From Gracilariopsis chorda (Eukaryota; Rhodophyta; Florideophyceae; Gracilariales; Gracilariaceae), in assembly GCA_003194525.1 (NCBI GenBank), contig NBIV01000022.1:248001-312000 (forward strand): a DNA stretch of 64,000 bases, in the 5' to 3' direction. Below are positions 10,629 through 19,317 of the stretch, in pieces. The position numbers and the translations under genes were made by a program. The notes beneath the pieces were generated by a model that did not search any database, was not told where the DNA came from, and was given only the letters and a program-made list of their open reading frames with translations. How positions within the stretch are numbered: position 1 is the first letter of the stretch; each line of letters opens with the position of its first letter.

Positions 10629-12092
10629 TTACTTTGTGCTGCTTTCGTCTTCGGTATTGCCACTCGTCTTACAGAAGATAGTATTCAAGTCATGGTCTGG
10701 GGAGCTAGAGAGCTTTTTCAATGCCCCAACATCTTCGTCCATTAGTGTTCGCAAAGCTCGCCAATTGAAGTTACGACCATCCTTGCTTTCTGAGTCTTCT
10801 ACCGCTCCATCCCCGTGTGTGGCCAATTTTAGTTCCTTCAAACCTGGTGAGGGACCTCGATCATACACCGCTTTAAAGATGTCATCGTCTTTTGAGCTAC
10901 CTTCTAATGCCTCGATCCGTTTCAGCCATTCTTTTCGGCTTGACGATGTGTGTTGCTGATGCCATAGAACTGTTCTTTTCTTAAATATGGATGATGGTGA
11001 AACTGTCGCTGTCTTGATATTAGAGTAATTGCTGGTTTTCTTCCATCGCACCCATACCCGCTCTCTTTGTAGTAGAGACTGCAGAAAGTAAAAAAGGTCC
11101 CACCCATCATACCTCTTCAACAGTGCCATCACTCGAGATTTTAGTCGATCTCCTTCGTTATTGTGATTGAACAGTTCTCGCAAGAACTGAGCATTCTGGT
11201 TTCCTCTTTCTTTTTCTCTGCTTGACACTGGCAGCAAGCCTGTAGTCTCAACATGATGCAAAAATATCGCATACTGCACAAGTAGTTCTCTTCGAAAGTG
11301 AGCATCTGCCAATTGCATCTCCAGTATGTGTGGCGACGTCGAGTATTCCACTCCTGGCGGCGTAATATCTCTGTTAACAGGAGTAGTTTCAAATACAGAC
11401 AACACTGTACTTAGCAAGACAGAAGCTTCTTTCCAAGTGCTCTCAGCTTCCGCTAAGGAGGGGTTCTGCAAGAACTTCTGCAATCCCCAGATTGCGTTAT
11501 ACAGTGCCGAGTCTATGTGAGATTCTGGTAAAGGACTGTGAAAGACCGGACGAGTACCGTACGTTCCCCGAAGATTCATGCCAGATGGATGCCACGTCCG
11601 AAGTGACTCAGCCAGCATCACTCTAAGCCGACCTGATCTCTCCGCATGCAATCCATATATATCGCGTTCGATGACTGACTTAAAGAGTTTTATAAAAAAC
11701 AATTGTGGCAGGGGAGCACGTGGAATCGCCCTGATGCGCTGTCGAATCGCTTCTAGGTTATCTGCAATATCGTCAATCGTAACGAACGAGAAAGCATAGT
11801 GCATTAGGGTGATGGGTGCACATTGATCTACACGCCCTTTGATCGAAAGCTTTGTAGCAATATCGACAACATGCAGAGCATCAAACGGCGAAGACGATTT
11901 GAGAATCCTAACTAGGACCCCAAGCAATGAGGGCTGAAAGTTCATCTTTGGGAACTTCTTCAATAGCTCATTTGCTACTTTTGAAGGATCCTCCTTGAGC
12001 CTATCGGTCAAAGCCTTGTTCAGAGCTTCTTTGGCTTTGACATACTCTTCGATTGGGTTGATGTTTGTTGCTTTGCCGTCAGACTCAGTCAT
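10629..12092 (-). CDS. THOC1: THO complex subunit 1 (THOC1/HPR1) homologue
   Basis: THOC1 is a core subunit of THO/TREX, the nuclear complex that couples transcription to mRNA packaging and export and limits R-loops. This ORF is intronless, 487 residues from the ATG at 12092. A GTG one codon upstream is not a likely start. Family marks: helical repeats, then WHPSGMNLRG (168-176), equivalent to the LSEKSGLN segment of animal THOC1. Next is YNAIWGLQKFLQNP (198-211), like FWSLQ.YF.NP, and HILEMQLADAHFRRELLVQY (255-274), like LMDLQLSD.NFRR..L.QY. WDLFYFLQSLLQRERVWVRW follows, matching the NW..WK region. The tail is acidic and serine-rich. It is shorter than human THOC1 (about 657 residues) and lacks the death domain. 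Assignment rests on remembered family patterns. Confidence 0.8.
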   Translation of the reverse strand: MTESDGKATNINPIEEYVKAKEALNKALTDRLKEDPSKVANELLKKFPKMNFQPSLLGVLVRILKSSSPFDALHVVDIATKLSIKGRVDQCAPITLMHYAFSFVTIDDIADNLEAIRQRIRAIPRAPLPQLFFIKLFKSVIERDIYGLHAERSGRLRVMLAESLRTWHPSGMNLRGTYGTRPVFHSPLPESHIDSALYNAIWGLQKFLQNPSLAEAESTWKEASVLLSTVLSVFETTPVNRDITPPGVEYSTSPHILEMQLADAHFRRELLVQYAIFLHHVETTGLLPVSSREKERGNQNAQFLRELFNHNNEGDRLKSRVMALLKRYDGWDLFYFLQSLLQRERVWVRWKKTSNYSNIKTATVSPSSIFKKRTVLWHQQHTSSSRKEWLKRIEALEGSSKDDDIFKAVYDRGPSPGLKELKLATHGDGAVEDSESKDGRNFNWRALRTLMDEDVGALKKLSSSPDHDLNTIFCKTSGNTEDESSTK

Positions 12093-12607
12093 CACGAGCG
12101 GCTCTGTCAGACATGAATGTCAGAGAATTATTGGAAAGCTTTAATCGTGGTCGCAAAGCTTCCCGGAATCGTAACTGCTGACGTTCGTCACTCTGCCTCG
12201 GAAAGCTGCTGCATGCCTCCACCCCTCAGAACGCCAATGCCATTTTACCGAGCTTGGACTTGGACTACTCAAGTAATCTGACCCCTATACGGCTTACAAG
12301 GTTTATTTAGGGTTTCCAGAAAACTGAGCTCGACGACGACAGTCAGGGGAGATTTGGACTCGACAGAGAAAAGGTAAATTGGCAAACGGATATTGCGCAG
12401 AACCTCACCTGTCTCGTTTAGATCTGTTGAGAGAAAATCAACGTTGTGAACATGACTATTCGATACGGCTATTTTTAAGATGTGGATAGGATTGGACTAG
12501 TGTTTGGCATTCTTGATTTGATTATGTGTGTACATGTAAGTGAGTGTGTGTGTATATAGCTAGTAGACCCAAGCTCATCTCAATTCAGTATCCCGGAGGT
12601 GTAACCT
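12093..12607 (-). other. Upstream region of the THOC1-like gene
   Basis: About 515 bp with no ORF of note, presumably promoter and 5' untranslated sequence of the minus-strand gene. It ends at the 11-bp target duplication of short element copy 1. No clear TATA box was identified. Confidence 0.4.
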
Positions 12608-13263
12608 CTCTCTCTCTCTGTTTACGAACGAGTAACATCAATTCTATGTTAGCCCGGGGGTTTGCTAAGGACCCCTACAACCTATAACGCGTTCTTCGTA
12701 CGATAGCTATTAGCTACAACCCGGAGTCGTGCTACACACACTGGGTTACTACTATACTAAGAATGCATTAGGTGTCTAGGCGTGTTCAACCGCAGAATCG
12801 TTTCGTTTCCGAGGACTGTTGCCTTCTTCATTCCACCATTTCATTCAACCTCTAGAGGTCCTCGGGTAAGGGGCACACCACGACAAGGCGATTCGCATGT
12901 ACCACGTTGGCCGCCAAGAAACCATTGACGACATCCTTTCCGCCCAATCCTCATTTCAGCGGCAAGATCGGGGGTAAGAACCGGCGCGTAACCTGCTGCG
13001 GCGTCTGATCCAAGTGTAGATCCTCCGAGAAAACCCTGGAAAAAACCCCGGTCCAGAGGCTCCTTTGGAGCTCTTCCTTCGAGGGAAAAATTCAGGGAAA
13101 CAGCGGCTGGATCTTCTTCCGGTAGCGGGCCCGTGACCGACTGCGTACGTGCAGTTACGCGGGTGACTTTTCAAGACTATTCACCCAGGTCCGCGAGGGC
13201 AACTGGCAAGCTGACCGGTTGCTTGGGCGAGTTTAACGACCTCCCGGGTCAAAGGTGTAACCT
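12597..13263 (-). mobile_element. Short non-autonomous element, copy 1 (with target duplications)
   Basis: The element is 12608-13252 (645 bp), flanked by 11-bp direct repeats AGGTGTAACCT (12597-12607 and 13253-13263). A direct-orientation relative lies at 14948-15588. The left end is a (CT)n run, which reads as a (GA)n tail on the minus strand, so a SINE-like retroposon in minus orientation is the simplest reading. No long ORF and no convincing pol III A/B boxes were found. Internal hairpins are conserved with the second copy, including arms at 12809-12816 and 12858-12865. Confidence 0.8.
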
Positions 13264-13736
13264 AATGGTTTTCGTAGTCTGGCAGTGTCGGCACACCATG
13301 CTTGACTTGAAAACCATCAGGTTTCCAGATTGAATCACTTAAGGAAAGAAATTGGGGACCATCTTGCGTTCGGATCTTGGCGAGGATCTCACTAAGTATC
13401 GTCACGATATGCATCAGAAAACCACCGCTGAAAACAAAGGGGCATGTCAAGAAATGAGTTTATCAGTCGGAGACAAGCGGATCTCGCAAGGCTTGTTTCA
13501 CTCACGTTCATGCAATGCCCTTGAGCTTCAAAGCATCGCTCACAAAACTGTCATGCGCCAAGAAAAGTGCGAGCGTTTTGAAACGAGAATGGGGAATGCG
13601 TCCTTTCACAGGGACAGAATAGATCTAACTCTGCTTCAGACGGTGTGCGTATATGGAAGGAACAAATAACTGCGGATCGTGACGACAACGTCAGCTGCGT
13701 CACAGGGGCACTCCGGGCGAGCCGGACGACTAGTCC
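13264..13736. other. Gene-free stretch after short element copy 1
   Basis: No supported gene. It is probably 3' flanking sequence of the minus-strand HVA22/REEP-like gene. Small ORFs here lack motifs. Confidence 0.4.
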
Positions 13737-14167
13737 TCATGAAGGGAAAGCACGAATAGCAACTCTTTGAAAAGTAGGCTCGATGTAGCGTACAAATACA
13801 TAGCAGGCGCCGCGAGTACCAGGATACACCATCCATACAATAAGCAGCAGCTTGGCTGGAAAATAGAACGGAAACCAGGGTCCGAACACAGGGTCTACAA
13901 TGTTGTCGGTCAGCAGCAGAAAGACGGTTGTGACGAGCCAGGTTGTGAGAAGATTGACGAGGTGGGCGTTGGATACATTCCTCTTGAGGGCGCGGTAACT
14001 TGCATACGAAGAATAGAGACCTGCTATGGCGTGGCTGCACAAGGAGAGTGATTTCGAAAGCATCCAAATTAAGCAATGGGTTAGTACAACAGGTGTGGAG
14101 AAAGTGGCGTGCTTCGGCCAGTAGTGATAAGGGCGTACCAAGCAAGATTGGTGACTATGTTTCCCAT
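13737..14167 (-). CDS. HVA22/REEP (TB2/DP1) family ER-shaping protein, two exons
   Basis: Proteins of this family sit in the tubular ER membrane and bend it with hairpin membrane segments. Proposed model: exon 1 14167-14139, intron 14138-14035, exon 2 14034-13737, giving 108 residues. The spliced start reads MGNIVTNLA then CHAIAGLYSSYASYRALKR, matching the usual family opening GylYPaYaSfKAl. It continues with LTTWLVTTVFLLLTDNIVDP, FGPWFPFYFPAKLLLIVWMV and FVRYIEPTF, the two hydrophobic hairpins and the conserved WFPFY..K...L.W.......Y. Without splicing, the frame upstream of exon 2 has no family similarity. The non-LTR element lies just upstream on the same strand, about 180 bp from the ATG. 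Confidence 0.82.
14035..14138 (-). other. Spliceosomal intron of the HVA22/REEP-like gene
   Basis: 104 bp, beginning GTACGC and ending TTGTGCAG, with an exact TACTAAC branch sequence (plus-strand 14080-14086) about 45 bases before the acceptor. Removing it joins two frames into one protein that fits the family. It is the only intron I could support in a host gene here. Confidence 0.8.
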
Positions 14168-14345
14168 CGCGCAGAGTACGGTCCCGCTCGAGGGGAACTC
14201 GGTGCCGGACTTTCTTCTTTTCGTGGAAGAAGAAGAAAAGAGAGCGGGAGAGAGAGAGAGCTGTATTGAACTCGTGGCCGGGGGGGGTGCTCTAAGGGTC
14301 CCCGGTGGCCTCTGGTCTAGCGCCGTCGCTGTCAGTTGAAGCAAT

Positions 14346-14975
14346 GTGCGCTTAAGATGTAGTAAAGGTTACCAGGCGGTAATACTAAGACGAGGGGTTG
14401 GTGCCGCGCAAGTTGCTCAGAAACTCCGCTATCGCTCTCATGAACGCTTCGCCCGCATCTCCGATACCGCCGTGAATATCAAAGGCTACTGGCACAAGCT
14501 GGATGCCGTTTTGATCGCAGAGGACTTAGTACTTTGTTGAACGATTCTGCCTTCGTTGCCACTCCCGCAGAGTTTCCCGCCGCAGTTGCCAGGTATGCTG
14601 TGTTAATATGGACTGACTACGGTGACGTCAAGACCGAAGAGTTTTCAGTGATTCGCGTGTCATCAATTAGCAAATCCAAAATCCATCCGCATTTGTTCGG
14701 ACTTCAGGAGGTGACTCGGTGATAGAAACTTCCACTCGCGCCAGACCTGCAAACATCGGGGTGGTTGCTTCAGAAACGAATCTAGCGAGTAACGAAGAGC
14801 GTTGTGACGTCTCGAACCTACTCCAGCGGGGCATGTCATGGCATGGTATCCTGACGTGTCGAGCTCTCGCACAGAAGCACAACCAGCAATAGCGCACATG
14901 GAGCTTGGGAAGGAGTCGGTGAAAATTGGGTCGCCTAATCGAAGGTCTCTCTCTCTTTCTTTTACGAACACGCAT
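14346..14975 (-). pseudogene. LINE C-terminus: CCHC-like motif and PD-(D/E)XK-like nuclease
   Basis: 14663-14971 reads CAIAGCASVRELDTSGYHAMTC then SRRHNALRYSLDSFL, the C..C...H....C...RH..L signature found before the restriction-like endonuclease of R2/CRE-type elements. After a frame change it reads LIDDTRITENSSVL and DVTVVSPY, compatible with the D...(D/E)xK core. Last comes CDQNGIQLVPVAFDIHGG then GEAFMRAIAEFLSNL. In such elements this nuclease nicks the target to prime reverse transcription. Several frames are needed, so the copy is inactive. Confidence 0.6.
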
Positions 14976-15599
14976 ACATTAATTCCTCGTAGCGCGGGGG
15001 TTTGCTAAGAACCCCAACAACCTATAATACCTAGTCCTATACCATAGCCTCGAACTACAAACCAGTAGCCGTGCTACACTCACTGGGCTACATATGATAC
15101 GAAGAAAGTATTAGGTCCCGTAGGAGTCAACCGCTGAAGCGTTTCGTTTCCGACGACTATCGCCTTCTTCTCTGCACCTCTTCATTCTCCCTCTGGAGAT
15201 CGTCGGTTAAGGGGCACACCACGACAAGGCGCTTCGCATGTACCACGTTGGCCACCTTAGAAACCATTGACGACGTCCTTTCGCCCAATCCTCATATCAT
15301 CGGCGAGATCAGACAAAAGAACCGGCCCGTAGCAAGCATCATCATCCGACCCAAGCGTAGTCCTCCGAGAAACCCTGGAAAAATCCCGTCCAGAGGCTCC
15401 TTTGGAGCTCTTCCTTCCTTCGAGGGAAACAACTCAGGGAAACGGCGGTTGGATCTTCTTCTGACAACAGGCTCGTGACCGACTGCGTACGTGCAGTTAG
15501 ACGGGGGCCTTTTCACGACTTTCTACCCTGGTCCGCGACCGGCAAGCTGACCGATCGCCTGGACGAGTTTAACGACCTCCCGGGTCTCAATCGAAGGTC
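14937..15599 (-). mobile_element. Short non-autonomous element, copy 2, inside the LINE
   Basis: The element is 14948-15588 (641 bp) with 11-bp flanks AATCGAAGGTC (14937-14947, 15589-15599). It aligns along its length with 12608-13252. The (TC)n run at the left end is shared. The LINE reading phase is the same at both copies of the duplication (both read LDLRL on the minus strand), so the insertion landed in an open LINE frame. Hairpin arms at 15150-15156 and 15200-15206 correspond to copy 1 with one compensatory pair change. Confidence 0.85.
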
Positions 15600-17520
15600 G
15601 AGTATGGTGTTATAATTATATAGCTTTGGAGAGCAGCACGGATTGGTGCACGGATTGGCATACGAGGTGAATACCGTTGAAGCCTCAGGTGTGGCATCTG
15701 AGAGATGCGTGCCCATCGCAGCCGTTGTGCGTGGTTCGCAAAGTTGGCCGGGGGGGGGGGGTGTAAGATATTGTTCGAGGAAGTCGTGTTGAAGATGGTG
15801 TAGCTGCCCGGCGTTATCTGCTTTTGCCGATATTGCGTCGAACGTAAATGTTATGTTCAGGTTATCCGTGGACCTGAGAACGTTAGCGTTGGCAGCCATA
15901 AGTTGTGACCGGACAACCTGTGCTTCTCGTAAGGCTTGATGGACCGCACTATTGATCGACGCCCACTGTGAAAAGAAAGAAGACGCATTGAGGCATGGAC
16001 CCATGTCAGTTGTGTTATGTGGAAACCACTTTTTCCTACCGGTAAGCAAGCCTGTATCCATCCAGAGTTAGAAACCGTACAATGCAGTTTCTAAAACAAT
16101 CCTCGCTGCCGTTTGTCGAAATCTTCGGCTTCACCCCGGGTTGAGTGCGGTAGAGTGGTACGAATAGACACATCTGCGGGTCGTTCAGGGCCTGCAGTGC
16201 ACTGCGAGTTTAACTTGTTTGACCCTCTCTGTTTCAAGAATACCCTGGTACGCCTGCGGGTGCCCAATTGGTGAGCCGACGACCATGATCGCACCTTCTG
16301 TGGAAATGGACGCAGGAAACGATGGGACAAATATAGACCGCCACCATCATGCCTTAGTTTTAGCTGTGTTTGGAAAGAGCTCGACCCTTGCTCCCTCTCT
16401 GATAAGAAATTTCAATACTATTATGGCCATAACTCGTTCAACAAGCAGTGTGCCATCATCTGCGTAGAATAGATTCAGCATTGGTTCGAACTGCTCCCGT
16501 ACTAGGATCACTAGAGGGTGCCGAGAGAGAGAGAGAGAGCGGACAGTAGGGGGCTGCGTCAGTCGCCTTGTGTGCCAGTTCTACTAAAGATCTCGAATTC
16601 ACCATATCGGGGCGGTGTTGGGGGACCGTAGCAGCAGTGGACAAACCGGCAATGGCCGGGCGGTGGTTCGCAACGGCTTCGAGGAGGCGCTGGCTGTCAA
16701 TAGTGTTGAAGGCATTTGTTGCATCAACGCTTAGAATGACGAGATCACTGTCGCTCAGCTTGTATTCCGCCGTTAGTAACGTACGCATCAGAGATTCGCC
16801 GCCGCAAGGGGTTCTAACACTGAACTGGTGTGGCCTCAGTCACGCTTGTAAGTCAGGACTTTTAGACATCACGGATGCAGCAATGCGCGCGGTGTACCTC
16901 CGCCTTAGCAAACCGATAGCTAGTGGTCGCAGTTTGTCGGAGCCTGGCTTAGGGATACCAATCAGAGTACCGGAGGCGAACAAATTTGCCGAATCAGCGG
17001 GTAGTTTTCCGGCGAGAATATAGTTTACGAAGGCTGTGAGCTCTTGCAGAATGGGTCGGTCTGGCGATTGGCCCCCGGGAGTTGTTGCTAAGACTTTCAG
17101 ATGAGCAGGGTGTATGCCGTCAGGGCCTTAAGACGAAGTGCGCAACAGTTTCAGAAGTGTCTGCGTAATTGTCGCTTCGTCCACTGACAAGGGAGACGGC
17201 AGCGTCGATAAAGGGGAGGGAAGGACTGGACTCTTTGGATGTGGGTGTAGCTCTTCAAGCTTTGCTGCTGCTTGGAAAGACGGTGCGGCTAAGGCGGTAT
17301 AGTTGAGAAGGCACTTAGTGGCCTTCAAATACCTCCGCAATGGTACGTTTTCTGCGCTCGTTTGAGGTTGGAGGATGACGTCGGTGTGTGTTGGTGGTTC
17401 CGGAGGTGTAACATGCGCGCTTCGTCAAAGAGCGTATTCCACTCTTCGAGCTTTTTCATTTGACATCTTCGTCGTATACATCGCCGGAGTGACGAGGTGT
17501 TGCGGTTTCGGGGGCTCACC
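15600..17520 (-). pseudogene. LINE reverse transcriptase, frame-broken
   Basis: Minus-strand reading from high to low coordinates: VRYLKATKCLLN, GPDGIHPAHLKVLA, then ADSANLFASGTLIGIPKPGS and LRPLAIG (fingers). FSVRTPCGGESLMRTLL follows, then LSVDATNAFNTID (motif A with catalytic Asp). After a frame change comes FYADD (16455-16466, catalytic Asp pair). VVGSPIGHPQAYQGILE is the thumb-side motif. Catalytic residues survive but stops at about 16.86 and 17.13 kb and shifts near 16.5 kb break it. 15.6-16.06 kb continues the linker (GPCLNASSFFSQWASINSAV). Confidence 0.8.
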
Positions 17521-18930
17521 TCAACTATTTTTACGGAAAACCAGCTTCGGGGTGGCGATTAGTCTTTGCCGGCTCTTGGAGCGTAACTGAAGGGTGTCGG
17601 CGGTGTTGTAGTTGTGTAACAAGTGGTAAAACAGGTTGATAAACTCGACACGAACTGACGGAGGTATGTAATCAATGGTTGGCACCCGAAGGTCGAACAT
17701 GTCGGACACCAACGGGGCAGTCCCCTATTGTTGGAGGTTACGGCATTTGTTGAGTTGGTGGCAAGAAGTGTAAACTTTAGACTTACTGATGAGATGGGAC
17801 GGTGGTTTCGCAGTCCAGCATTGCGTCTGGATCTGATTCGGTGAGCGTGTGAAAGCCGTTAGCTTGGTGTTCACTGCTGAGTGCGACTGCTTGTGAGGAT
17901 TTTTGGGCATCCGATGGTTCGGGAGATGTGCTATGACGACGTGTGTTTGTGGAGCTGCTTGGTGATCACTGTCGTTCCTGCGAACAAGAGGCATATGTTC
18001 TAGTGGCGGTAAAGTGCAAGACGGATTTTGAATCATCAATACGTTGTAGCATGTACGTTCGTGTACCCTCCGCGCCACCAAAAAGTAACGACGTGGGCGT
18101 TATTTCATCTGTGTTGATTCCAAACGCTGAATCTCGTTTCGTAGCTATATAAGGATCTGAGAAGTGCCCGCTGGGTAGTTACGGTCGTTGCATGCTTCCA
18201 GAAGATCCTGCAGAATAACGAATGTAACCGACGGGAAGCGATTGACTTCGCATTGACTGTGCACCACCGCTTTGAGGCGATCGTATGCCGGTTTCAAATT
18301 TGACAAACAGCTCTGCGGGGAAAGGATGAGCACTTTCATTGATTTTGCGTTTCCATGACGGTCAGTGGTTCTCTGATCCCGTCTTCAGGGAATGCAGCGG
18401 TCATATTGAACGGGTTTACCTTTCTTTGATAAGGTACAGGTGTCGACATCGAAGTTGCTGTCGCCGTTCTGGTAGGCGTCGTAACCAGAAGCGTTGAGGG
18501 CTTTTCTGGCTGTTTTCGGGGGAAGTGGCGTTGTACGATATGAGCACACAAGAAACCTTTAAGTTCCGTAGGAAGAACAGGTTTGGTAGTCTCCGACTGA
18601 GTTCTTAGGACGGGATTTATCACGGATAAGAGATACAAGAGCATTGATGTTCGAGAAGTCGCCTTGACAGAGCTCTGCGATGCTGGATAACTGCCCAGGG
18701 TGGAAGGAAAGCTTTGAAGCTTTTTGGTCGGTGATGTCTACCCGTGGGCAGAAGATATTATTACGCACTTTGATGCTCAAATATAAACTAGCCATTGCGA
18801 AGTTCGCAATGCGAAATGCGTGGCCATCGCTGCATAGGAATTTTCAGTCACGGCCACCCACGGTGTGGCCGGGCTGCAATTCCTCTGCATGCATTGTGGC
18901 ACAGCCTGTAGGCTCTGGGTTTCGGTGATG
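17521..18930 (-). pseudogene. LINE N-terminal region, unrecognisable in detail
   Basis: Fragmented minus-strand frames with a Cys/His pattern (CAHIVQRHF near 18.55 kb resembles the second half of a C2H2 finger) and a Pro/Ser/Thr-rich linker. Position before the RT suggests the element's nucleic-acid-binding N-terminus. No single frame is long enough to define domains. Confidence 0.4.
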
Positions 18931-19317
18931 AATATGCTGTTGATGTGTGGTCAGAAGCTCCGACCGAACGAACGATACAGGATTGAAGCAGTGGCGTTAC
19001 CGCGTGAGGCTCTTCGAGAGGAGAGAAGGCTAGCGTTCTGAAGTGAAGACGATAGAGGCGTCTCGTAGAAGAAGTCTCACGATCGCTCAGAAAGGCAACA
19101 TCCAACTCATTACACGGTGACAAGGTGGCATCAAAGGGGTTGCTGTTTCATGTACTAAGCTAATAGAACGCAAACCTCCCCTCGAAGCACGTAGTCAACA
19201 TGCAAGGGTAGCTCCATTGATCATCTCTGCAGACGCTTTTGCGCTTCACAACTCATTCAAGCACACGCTCAGACTTCCTTTCATTGTGCTGCGCTTTTCC
19301 GTCGTTCCCAGAGCACA

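Larger units (their letters stand above)
14345..18930 (-). mobile_element. Non-LTR (LINE-type) retrotransposon with putative restriction-like endonuclease
   Basis: In transcription order: an N-terminal region with Cys/His traces (about 18.3-18.9 kb), a reverse transcriptase (16.1-17.4 kb), a linker, a CCHC-like motif, and an endonuclease-like C-terminus (14.35-14.97 kb). Many frameshifts and stops make it dead. A short element (14948-15588) is inserted between linker and C-terminus. Both edges are approximate: I saw no clear poly(A) tail and no target duplication. Confidence 0.8.

Noticed and set aside
13636-14145. 169-residue minus-strand ORF, longer than the HVA22 exon it overlaps
   Set aside because: It is a shifted frame over the HVA22/REEP exon and has no family features. 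The overlapping frame carries the conserved domain.
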